Shown here: in pieces, positions 1 to 6,723 of the stretch
How positions within the stretch are numbered: position 1 is the stretch's first letter
Layout: every line of letters begins with the position of its first letter
Source of the DNA: Flammeovirgaceae bacterium
GTDB lineage: Bacteria; Bacteroidota; Bacteroidia; Cytophagales; Cyclobacteriaceae
Assembly: GCA_022616575.1 (NCBI GenBank)
Contig: JAKEEN010000213.1
Span: 1-10,972 of the forward strand
Direction: 5' to 3'
DNA: 10,972 nt
Notes under the pieces: model-generated
The model's input: only the letters and a program-made list of their open reading frames with translations
What the model was told of the DNA's origin: nothing
The model's database searches: none
Translations under genes and position numbers: made by a program

Positions 1-886
1 GGAGGTGCATACCGATTGTTCACACACATCTACGAAAAATTCGGAATCAAAATTCACTATGTCGATACAACGAATGCCGAAAACGTTGTCGATTTCATCA
101 ACAAAAAAACAAAACTCGTTTGGCTTGAGTCACCCACGAATCCAACCCTAAAAATTTCGGATATTGAAAAAATCTCATCCATTGCTCATGCTAATGGCGC
201 ATTGGTTGTAGTGGATAACACATTTGCGTCTCCGGTAGCGCAACAACCACTTCTTTTAGGTGCTGATATTGTTATTCACAGTGGAACAAAATATTTAGCT
301 GGTCACTCCGATTTAGTTGCCGGGTTGGTGATCGTAAACAATGAAGAGCTTGCCGAAAGAATTAAATTCATTCAAAATGCAACCGGTGGAATCTTAGGTC
401 CGCAAGACTGTTGGCTTACCATTCGAGGCATTGAGACTGTAACGTTACGCGTGGAGCGTCAATGCAAAACCGCATTGAAGGTTGCACAGTTCCTTTCACA
501 AACTGGGGAAGTAAGCAAGGTTTATTACCCCGGTCTCCAGACTCATAAGAAATCATGAATTAGCCGAGCGTCAGCAAAATGGTTTGTATGGGGGTGTCAT
601 TTCATTTACACTGAAAGAGGATACGGAGCATGCGGCTGTTGACTTTGTTACCTCCACAAAATATTTCAAACTCGCTGAAAGTCTTGGGGGAGTGAAAAGC
701 CTGATCTGTCATCCTTCGCAGATGACGCACAAATCCATTCCGCGGGAGAAGCGCTTGCAATCGGGCGTAGCTGATTCGCTGATTCGTCTTTCGTGCGGCA
801 TTGAAGACGCTGAAGATTTGATCAACGATTTGCAGCAGGCATTCAATAAAATCAAAAAGAAAAGAGAAGTCGGAGTCCTCAATTAA
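1..886 (+). pseudogene. trans-sulfuration enzyme (cystathionine gamma-synthase/lyase or O-acylhomoserine sulfhydrylase type), 5'-partial and frameshifted
   Basis: This is a PLP-dependent Cys/Met-metabolism enzyme of fold type I. The family acts on homoserine esters or cystathionine in methionine and cysteine synthesis. The reading frame is open from base 1 (GGAYRLF...), so the true start lies upstream; the TTG at 16 is internal. Visible family landmarks, numbered from the window edge, are LESPTNP (42-48), DNTFASP with the PLP-binding Asp72, and SGTKYLAGHSD with the PLP lysine at residue 97 (codon 289-291). The C-terminal part has SLGGVKSLICHPSQMTH and RLSCGIED, whose Arg (codon 785-787) normally binds the substrate carboxylate. 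The frame breaks at about 550: it ends at TGA 556-558 after THKKS, while the expected THKNHELAERQQNGLYGG continues one frame over if one A of 550-552 is removed. The second half then stays open to TAA 884-886. The break may be a real mutation or a sequencing error. The exact substrate cannot be decided. The next gene, homoserine dehydrogenase, supports a methionine role. Confidence 0.85.
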
Positions 887-894
887 TCATTATC

Positions 895-2118
895 GTGAGA
901 AAGAAAATAAAGATAGGTCTGTTCGGCTATGGTTGCGTTGGCCAGGGGCTCTACCAGGTTCTAAGCAAGACGAATGGGTTAAAAGCGGAGATAAAGAAAA
1001 TCTGCGTGAAGAATAGAAACAAAACGCGTGACCTCAGCTCAGAGATTTTCACGTACGATAAAAATGAAATTCTCTTCGATCCGGAAATCAGTGTGGTGGT
1101 TGAGTTGATTGATGATGCGACTGCTGCATTTGAAATTGTAAAGACCGCTTTGAAAAACGGAAAAGCGGTTGTCACAGCCAATAAAAAGATGCTGGCCGAA
1201 AACCTGGAAGAAATCTATCAACTCCAGCAACACCATGGAAAGCCGGTGCTGTATGAGGGTGCGGTGTGCGGAAGCATACCCATTCTCCGAAACCTTGAAG
1301 AATATTACGACAACGACCTGCTCACGGGTATTGAAGGGATTTTTAATGGTTCAACAAACTACATTCTCACCAAAGTTTTTGATGAAAAGAAAAGCTATAA
1401 AGATGCTTTGAGGCAGGCACAAGAACTTGGGTTTGCAGAAACCGATCCAAGTCTGGATGTAAAAGGGTTTGATCCAAAATTCAAGTTGGCCATCGCTATT
1501 GCCCACACATTTGGTGTCTTTGTTAAGCCTGAAAACATAGTCAACATTGGCATTGATAAACTTTCTGATCTTGATTTGAAATTTGCAAACGAGCGGGGTT
1601 ATGCCATAAAATTAATCGCTCGGGCTTTTAAGAAAGACAATCAGGTATTTGGGTTTGTTGCCCCTCAATTTGTTGAAACAAGCGACCCCTTGTACCAGAT
1701 TCGAAATGAGTACAATGCTGTGCAAGTACACAGCGCCTTTGCTGAAAAGCAACTCTTCGTGGGTAAGGGGGCCGGAAGTTATCCGACAGGTTCAGCCGTG
1801 CTGTCAGATATTTCGGCTCTATCTTATGACTACGCTTATGAGTATAAAAAACTCAACCAGGCTCATGATCTTACATTTTCAAATGAGCTTGTTGTAGAGG
1901 TCTTTGTTCGTTTTGACCAACGAAGTGATATTTCCATTAATGACTTTGAAGAATTCTATTCAGGCTACGCATCGCAGGGGCAACATTATATGCAAGGCCT
2001 AGTCGAGCTGGAAAAGCTGAAAGCCTGGGCCCAAAATCCATCCATCGGACTTATCGTGGCGCCACAGCCTCAGTTACAGGTTATTAGGCAAAGGGAACAG
2101 GTGGAATTTGCCGCCTGA
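895..2118 (+). CDS. hom: homoserine dehydrogenase, monofunctional
   Basis: The enzyme reduces aspartate semialdehyde to homoserine with NAD(P)H, the branch point to threonine and methionine, in the cytoplasm. The 407-residue product opens with a Rossmann motif GYGCVG (11-16), followed by TANKK (94-98), EGAVCGSIPI (121-130) and NGSTNYIL (151-158). The family signature lies at about 176-197. It contains Glu182, Asp188, Asp193 and Lys197, with the same spacing as the catalytic and substrate-binding residues of yeast homoserine dehydrogenase (E208, D214, D219, K223). There is no aspartokinase domain. The C-terminal ~80 residues form a poorly recognisable, possibly ACT-like tail. GTG 895 is chosen because it places the Rossmann motif at the usual distance from the N-terminus and follows the upstream stop by 8 nt. 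No strong Shine-Dalgarno is seen. It is probably co-transcribed with the methionine enzyme before it. Confidence 0.95.
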   Translation: MRKKIKIGLFGYGCVGQGLYQVLSKTNGLKAEIKKICVKNRNKTRDLSSEIFTYDKNEILFDPEISVVVELIDDATAAFEIVKTALKNGKAVVTANKKMLAENLEEIYQLQQHHGKPVLYEGAVCGSIPILRNLEEYYDNDLLTGIEGIFNGSTNYILTKVFDEKKSYKDALRQAQELGFAETDPSLDVKGFDPKFKLAIAIAHTFGVFVKPENIVNIGIDKLSDLDLKFANERGYAIKLIARAFKKDNQVFGFVAPQFVETSDPLYQIRNEYNAVQVHSAFAEKQLFVGKGAGSYPTGSAVLSDISALSYDYAYEYKKLNQAHDLTFSNELVVEVFVRFDQRSDISINDFEEFYSGYASQGQHYMQGLVELEKLKAWAQNPSIGLIVAPQPQLQVIRQREQVEFAA

Positions 2119-2191
2119 AAATTCGATCTAATCATCCGGTATATTTAAGTGAATCCGATTGTATTTAATTTTTAGGTTTTAGCGGAACGCA

Positions 2192-2199
2192 TATATTTG
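2192..2199 (+). promoter_or_regulatory. probable Bacteroidota sigma-ABfr -7 box upstream of nqrF
   Basis: TATATTTG matches the Bacteroidota -7 consensus TAnnTTTG exactly. It sits 25 nt before the nqrF ATG, inside the 106-nt gap after hom, so transcription would start a few bases downstream and give a leader of about 20 nt. A good TTTG -33 box at the usual 19-21 nt spacing is not present; only a T-rich run is found near 2168-2173. The call rests on the -7 box and its position. Confidence 0.5.
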
Positions 2200-2224
2200 T
2201 AACCGGTCAAAATTTCAGGTACTC

Positions 2225-3523
2225 ATGATCATTATTTCTTCAATTGTTGCTTTCACCGTCATTATTTTGTTGCTGGTGTTTATGCTGCTGCTTGCGCAGG
2301 CTAAATTAGTCCAGTCGGGCCCCGTCAGAATTATCATCAATGGCGATGAACAAAATCCGTTGGTGACAACAGCGGGCAGTTCACTGCTTTCAACATTAGC
2401 CAACCAAAAAATATTTCTTCCCTCTGCCTGTGGTGGCGGTGGAACGTGCGCTATGTGCAAATGTGTGGTAGAAGCGGGTGGTGGTGATGTTTTACCTACC
2501 GAATTGGGTCACTTAAACAGGAAAGAACGTAAGGACAATGTACGCCTTGGGTGCCAGGTAAAAGTGAAACAGGACATGCATATTCGCATCCCCGAAGAAA
2601 TTTTTGGTATTAAGAAGTGGGAGTGCGAAGTAGTTTCTAATTATAACGTCTCAACCTTTATCAAAGAGTTTGTTGTAAAGCTCCCTCCTGGTGAAACCCT
2701 GAAATTTGAAGCCGGTGGCTATATTCAGATTGATGTACCACCCATTACTGTTGATTACAAGACCATTAAAATTGCTCCACATCCCGAATTAGGTCATAAG
2801 CCCAATGTCTTTCAAAGCGATTGGGATAAGTTCAAGCTATGGGATTTGAAGATGAAAAATGATGAACCTATTTTCAGGGCTTACTCTATGGCTAATCATC
2901 CGGCTGAAGGAAATATAGTGATGCTAAATATTCGTGTAGCCACCCCACCGTGGGACCGGGCCAATAATAAATGGATGGATGTGAATCCTGGCATTTGTTC
3001 ATCGTATATTTTCTCGCGCAAGCCTGGCGATAAGGTAACAATCTCCGGTCCTTACGGGGAATTTCATATTAATCCTACACAACGTGAAATGATTTATATA
3101 GGCGGTGGTGCCGGTATGGCTCCTTTGCGCGCACAAATCTTCCATCTCTTCCATACTGAAAAAAGCAAGCGTAAAGTTTCTTACTGGTATGGAGGGCGGT
3201 CTAAGAAAGAACTGTTTTATGTAGATCACTTCCGCAAAATCGAAAAAGAGTTTCCGAATTTTCAATTCCATATTGGTTTATCAGAGCCATTACCCGATGA
3301 TAACTGGAAGGTTAAGAAGAGCCTGGATGACAAAGAAGCGGATGGATACTTAGGGTTCATTCATCAGTGCTTGTTTGATAACTATCTGAAATCGCACCAG
3401 GCACCAGAAGATATTGAATATTATCTCTGCGGCCCACCGTTGATGAACGCGGCTGTAATGAAGATGCTCGATGAAATGGGTATACCGAAAGAGAATGTGA
3501 GGTTTGATGACTTTGGTGGCTAA
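2225..3523 (+). CDS. nqrF: Na+-translocating NADH:quinone reductase subunit F
   Basis: NqrF is the NADH-oxidising subunit of the Na+-NQR respiratory complex. It passes electrons from NADH through FAD to a 2Fe-2S centre and on to the other membrane subunits. The 432-residue product has one N-terminal membrane helix (about 2-25). A ferredoxin domain follows, with cysteines at 69, 75, 78 and 110 (C-x5-C-x2-C plus a distant Cys), almost the same positions as in Vibrio cholerae NqrF. The FAD motif RAYSMAN is at 218-224, the NAD-binding GGGAGMAP at 293-300 and CGPP at 402-405. The C-terminus FDDFGG is typical of the subunit. ATG 2225 puts the helix at the very N-terminus. NqrF is normally the last gene of nqrABCDEF, but here hom precedes it and a terminator follows, so the other subunits must lie elsewhere if a complex is made. 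Confidence 0.95.
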   Translation: MIIISSIVAFTVIILLLVFMLLLAQAKLVQSGPVRIIINGDEQNPLVTTAGSSLLSTLANQKIFLPSACGGGGTCAMCKCVVEAGGGDVLPTELGHLNRKERKDNVRLGCQVKVKQDMHIRIPEEIFGIKKWECEVVSNYNVSTFIKEFVVKLPPGETLKFEAGGYIQIDVPPITVDYKTIKIAPHPELGHKPNVFQSDWDKFKLWDLKMKNDEPIFRAYSMANHPAEGNIVMLNIRVATPPWDRANNKWMDVNPGICSSYIFSRKPGDKVTISGPYGEFHINPTQREMIYIGGGAGMAPLRAQIFHLFHTEKSKRKVSYWYGGRSKKELFYVDHFRKIEKEFPNFQFHIGLSEPLPDDNWKVKKSLDDKEADGYLGFIHQCLFDNYLKSHQAPEDIEYYLCGPPLMNAAVMKMLDEMGIPKENVRFDDFGG

Positions 3524-3542
3524 TTTAAATTTTATCCACGGT

Positions 3543-3572
3543 AAAGGCCTTCTGATTTTCAGAGGGCTTTTT
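3543..3572 (+). terminator. intrinsic terminator after nqrF
   Basis: The arms 3543-3555 and 3559-3571 pair over 13 positions (11 Watson-Crick, two G-U) around a TTT loop. The right arm ends in a run of five T (3568-3572). It lies 19 nt after the nqrF stop, the expected place for a Rho-independent terminator of the plus-strand unit. Confidence 0.85.
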
Positions 3573-3718
3573 CTGAAAGTCTTCCCATAATTTCAAGACG
3601 CCAATTGGGTAAAAATTTTTCTGCGTGCTCAATGGTGACAACCGTTTGTTCTTAGCGCTTTGAAGTCAGTTTTATTTTCAGGGTTGACAACCACCAGTAA
3701 AACCGCGCCCTTTAATAG
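3559..3718 (-). pseudogene. unidentified short protein relic, minus strand, one frameshift
   Basis: Two adjoining minus-strand open stretches read like the C-terminus of one protein. The first, 3718 down to about 3650, reads LLKGAVLLVVVNPENKTDF and runs on into KAL. The second, about 3651 down to TGA at 3559-3561, reads EQTVVTIEHAEKF and then FLPNWRLEIMGRLSEKAL. Removing one base near 3654 joins them. The composition is protein-like, but I do not recognise the family. No start is visible; a TAG at 3719-3721 precedes it directly. The end lies inside the nqrF terminator hairpin. It could be part of the IS110 remnant next to it, another degraded gene, or chance. Confidence 0.25.
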
Positions 3719-4140
3719 CTAGTTTGAGATGGGGCACAACCGCTCCAGCTCGTACAGGCTTGGAATATTTCCGTATTAGGCTCTGTGTATGGTTCTTTGT
3801 TTTTGAGGATGGGATAAACGGCACAAAGCATCTTATGTCTACAGCAATGAGTGCGCGTTTCTTTCCTTGTCTTCCTACTAAACTGTTGTATTTTCTTTTC
3901 AAAAAAGTGTCTTTGGTATGGGAAGCAGCCGAGGCAGCTTCTGTGAGTGTAGTCTTCAGGGACTTATTCCCATGGGTGATGCGTTCGCTTTTTTTTGCCA
4001 GCACTCTCATTATTGCCGGGACACATGCCTGCCCAAGAAGCCAAGTGCTTATGGTCGGGGAATACGTTCGTGTTGGTGTCTATTTCGGATGATTCCGGTT
4101 GCCGTCTCTAATCCCACACAGGGATAGTCTGAAGCACCAG
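3712..4140 (-). pseudogene. decayed IS110-family transposase remnant (C-terminal Transposase_20 half)
   Basis: Read from 4140 downward, the minus strand gives IS110 C-terminal landmarks in order, but in changing frames: LVLQTIP, VGLETATGII, EIDTNTNVFPDHKHLASWAG then MCPGNNESAGK, SERITHGNKSLKTTLTEAA, and RQGKKRALIAV followed by RHKMLCAVYPILKNKEPYTE. Frame changes are needed near 4118 (one base missing), 4087 (two bases missing), the T8 run 3989-3996, and 3840/3841 (one base missing). Intact IS110 transposases carry an N-terminal DEDD RuvC-like domain and a C-terminal serine-bearing domain. Only the second is here, and its Ser in NESAGK is kept. Beyond PNTEIF the sequence no longer fits the family; the first stop in that frame is 3712-3714. 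No element ends or bridge-RNA structure could be identified. The longest open piece is 3678-4010, which is not an intact gene. Confidence 0.8.
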
Positions 4141-4205
4141 CTTCCAGTAACCGCCCGTGCTTTTCCATGAGGAGAATAAAAAACTCAGAAAGACTAAAAA
4201 ATCAA

Positions 4206-5471
4206 TCAACCCACAGAAACTGACAGAAGTTGGTCAGGTTGCATATACCGCTCGACTGAAGCTCTGATATTTTCGGTAGTTGTTTTTAGAATGCGATTGA
4301 TCATTGTTGAATAATAATCTTTGGGAAGATTATTCAATATTATATTCTTATGTTTTTCGGCATGAGAGAATACGGACGTCATATCTGTTTGGAAACTTCC
4401 GATAAAGTGATTTTTTGCTGTTATAAATTCATCATTACTCAATGGCGTATTGATCAGGGCATTTACTTCGCTTATGATTTCGTCAAATATTAATGACTTA
4501 TTCTCTTTATTGACATCTGCCCCAATAGAAAAAAATGAATCTCTTTTTAATGCCGAAACACTGGAAAAAATTCCATACGTCAATCCTTTTTCTTCACGGA
4601 TGTTTTTCATCAATCGAGATCCGAAGTAGCCGCCCAGAATATGGTTTGCAAAAAGCACAGTAAAGAAATCGGGATGGTTTCGATTGATTATTTTTTTACC
4701 AAGACGAACTGAGGTTTGGGTACTCCCAATCTTTTCAACATGCCATGACCGTTCTGACGATGATGTTATCACTTCCAACTGTGAAGAAGAAATACCCTTA
4801 GGGTTTGTATTTATAAAGTTCTGTTTAAGGAAATTATTAATCTGCTGATTGGAGTCTCCGGCAACAAAAATATGGGAGCACAAATAACTTTCTCTAAAGA
4901 ATGAACCTATGGAATTTTGTTCCAGGCTTGTAATGCTTTCTACCGAAGGCTCCCAGCCATAGGGATGAGTAATTCCGAAGACTTTCTCTCTTAAAAGTCT
5001 TGATGCAACATAGCTTGTCTTCTCGTTATTTACCTGAAGGTTTTGAATCTGAACATTTTTGTAGTGTTCAATTTCTTTTGTTGGAAATGTGGCATCACTA
5101 AAAATCTCAAGTAATAATTCCAATGATGGAATTGCATTTCGGGTAAGACAATAGAGTGCTATAATTGCAAAATCAAAACCAGCCTGTGTTTCAATATGCG
5201 AACCCAATTGGTCAAACGCTTCCGCAATCTGTTGGCTGGTCTTCTTTTTTGTTCCCTTCAATAGTAAGGTATTCACTGCCTGGGCCATTCCGGGAGTTGA
5301 TTCATACCATTTTCCGGCCGGAAATACGAATTCAATTTTTAAGACGGGTTGTTGATTATTTCTGATGGTGTAAATAGAAGTACCATTTCTAAGGGGAGTC
5401 TCCTCTTCTATTGGTAATAGAACAAAGTCGCTATCTAATGTAAAATGAGGCGCTTGGGTACGATCCAGCAT
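4206..5471 (-). CDS. M16-family (insulinase-like) protein lacking the zinc site; likely pseudopeptidase
   Basis: The 421-residue product has the M16 two-lobe layout. The C-terminal lobe carries a typical stretch GGYFGSRLMKNIREEKGLTY (280-299), the substrate-side Arg/Tyr region. In the N-terminal lobe the place of the zinc motif HxxEH is occupied by QAVNT (64-68), directly before LLLKGTKKKT, which aligns with the usual LFKGT segment. The third ligand Glu (xxVxxE) also appears to be Gln, in NVQIQN (139-144). Catalysis is therefore unlikely. Inactive M16 partners that pair with an active M16 subunit are known in bacteria, including Bacteroidota, but no active partner is in the window. No signal peptide is seen (MLDRTQAPHF). 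The ATG overlaps the porV stop by one base (TAATG), so translation is probably coupled. It is the last gene of the operon, and the IS110 relic lies about 65 nt beyond. No terminator hairpin was found. Confidence 0.85.
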   Translation of the reverse strand: MLDRTQAPHFTLDSDFVLLPIEEETPLRNGTSIYTIRNNQQPVLKIEFVFPAGKWYESTPGMAQAVNTLLLKGTKKKTSQQIAEAFDQLGSHIETQAGFDFAIIALYCLTRNAIPSLELLLEIFSDATFPTKEIEHYKNVQIQNLQVNNEKTSYVASRLLREKVFGITHPYGWEPSVESITSLEQNSIGSFFRESYLCSHIFVAGDSNQQINNFLKQNFINTNPKGISSSQLEVITSSSERSWHVEKIGSTQTSVRLGKKIINRNHPDFFTVLFANHILGGYFGSRLMKNIREEKGLTYGIFSSVSALKRDSFFSIGADVNKENKSLIFDEIISEVNALINTPLSNDEFITAKNHFIGSFQTDMTSVFSHAEKHKNIILNNLPKDYYSTMINRILKTTTENIRASVERYMQPDQLLSVSVG

Positions 5472-6694
5472 TATTGATCGGTAACGGATTCTTCTTTTTC
5501 AGGTGTGCTTTTCTTCATCAAAATCATTAACGTAAAGCGAAGCGTTTCAGCCAACGGGTGTTCCCGCTTATTAGTTGGTACTAAGTACGCCACATCAATC
5601 CCATAAGAAGCTCTACCCACGTCCGAATTATCCTTTCTAAAACCCAACCCAATAGTCATATATTTTCGATTCCCTTTGGTTTTTGATTCCAGGAAATATC
5701 CGATGCGGCCGGCAAATGTTTTGTTGTACCAGTATTCAACGCCTACTGAAGTCATTACTTCCTTGATTTCTTCTTCGAAACCATCAGGAGCATCAGAGAA
5801 GGAGCCAAACATTCCACTTAATAAAGAGCGATCTGGATTTTTTCCTTTAACAATAGTGGTTGAATCTCTTATGGGAGGAGATGGCACCATCAGTTTATTA
5901 AAATCGAGCAAGAATGTGATTGAATTAAATTGGTCGAGTTCTGTTGTATAGGCGGTTCCTACGCGAAGATTTGTTGGTAGAAAATCTTTGTTGTCGTTGT
6001 TTGAATAAGAAATTTTAGAACCAATATTGGATATTGAGGCCCCCAAGGCAAGTGTAGAAGGCCTGGCACTTTTTATTTCTTTCTTATATAAAACGCCAAC
6101 GTCAGCCGCAACACTATTGCCAGGCTTGGTATCAGCAAATGACCCACTACTATAGGCCCCCAGCAAGTTTGAATGTATATAGCGACCCGTTAAGCCAACA
6201 CTTAAGTTTTCGGTCAATAACCGGGAATAGGTTACATCAAATGCAAACTCCCTCGGGTTAAAAGTACCATCGTCATTGCCACTGGCATCGCGTGCGAAAA
6301 AAGTACCCAAGTCAAAATATTTGAAACCTCCACTCACTACCTGCTCCCTGGTGATTTTATAAAATCCGGATAGCTGGGCTATGTACATATCGTTTACAAA
6401 CTTGCCAAGCCAGGGGGTAAATGAGAGTGAGCCTCCATAATTTTCTTCAATATTCACTAATAGAGCGGGGTTCCAATAGGCTGCATTCGCATCCGCTGAT
6501 GATGCAACCCCAGCATCGCCCAAGGCTGCCCGTCTTGCATCAGGACTAATGCTCAAAAAAGGAACAGCAGTTGTGATAGCCCTAAAATCTTGCCCTAAGA
6601 GGGAGGATGGATTTGTATCTGGTTTAAAGGTATTAGGAACCTCGGCTAAGGTTATGGTATTTAGACTAACCAATAGTATGAAAACAAGACGCAT
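5471..6694 (-). CDS. porV: type IX secretion system outer-membrane protein PorV
   Basis: PorV (LptO) is an outer-membrane beta-barrel of the FadL-like fold. In characterised Bacteroidota it binds T9SS cargo leaving the SprA translocon and carries it to the sortase PorU. The 407-residue product begins with a signal peptide (about 1-17, LNTITLA/EVP). The characteristic PorV segment follows, SISPDARRAALGDAGVA (48-64) and then SSADANAAYWNPALL (65-79). The rest is made of alternating hydrophobic strands with glycine and aromatic residues, as in a barrel, and ends in a charged, lysine/glutamate-rich tail. Length is close to the family norm of about 390-400. ATG 6694 starts directly at the signal peptide. 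The gene lies 29 nt after porU, a pairing common in this phylum, and its TAA shares a base with the start of the M16-like gene. Confidence 0.95.
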   Translation of the reverse strand: MRLVFILLVSLNTITLAEVPNTFKPDTNPSSLLGQDFRAITTAVPFLSISPDARRAALGDAGVASSADANAAYWNPALLVNIEENYGGSLSFTPWLGKFVNDMYIAQLSGFYKITREQVVSGGFKYFDLGTFFARDASGNDDGTFNPREFAFDVTYSRLLTENLSVGLTGRYIHSNLLGAYSSGSFADTKPGNSVAADVGVLYKKEIKSARPSTLALGASISNIGSKISYSNNDNKDFLPTNLRVGTAYTTELDQFNSITFLLDFNKLMVPSPPIRDSTTIVKGKNPDRSLLSGMFGSFSDAPDGFEEEIKEVMTSVGVEYWYNKTFAGRIGYFLESKTKGNRKYMTIGLGFRKDNSDVGRASYGIDVAYLVPTNKREHPLAETLRFTLMILMKKSTPEKEESVTDQ

Positions 6695-6723
6695 TTTTTT
6701 ATTAAATCAAAGTTTTAAAGATA

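Noticed and set aside
541..560. Programmed ribosomal frameshift in the methionine gene
   Set aside because: There is no slippery heptamer, downstream structure or known precedent in this family; a mutation or read error is simpler.
584..886. Independent 100-residue gene starting at ATG 584
   Set aside because: Its sequence is the C-terminal third of the trans-sulfuration enzyme, and the homology begins before the ATG.
3678..4010. 110-residue minus-strand open frame as a gene
   Set aside because: It covers only a middle piece of the IS110 transposase remnant. Homology continues in other frames on both sides, so it is part of a pseudogene.
3724..4127. Plus-strand open frames of 122 and 69 residues
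   Set aside because: They lie opposite the IS110 remnant, have no recognisable motifs, and are best read as antisense shadows.
4141..4205. Terminator for the minus-strand operon after the M16-like gene
   Set aside because: T-rich runs are present, but no convincing hairpin arms pair in front of them.
6695..6723. Separate porV promoter in the porU-porV gap
   Set aside because: The stretch holds ACTTTG but not a proper TAnnTTTG box, and 29 nt leaves little room for a promoter and leader.
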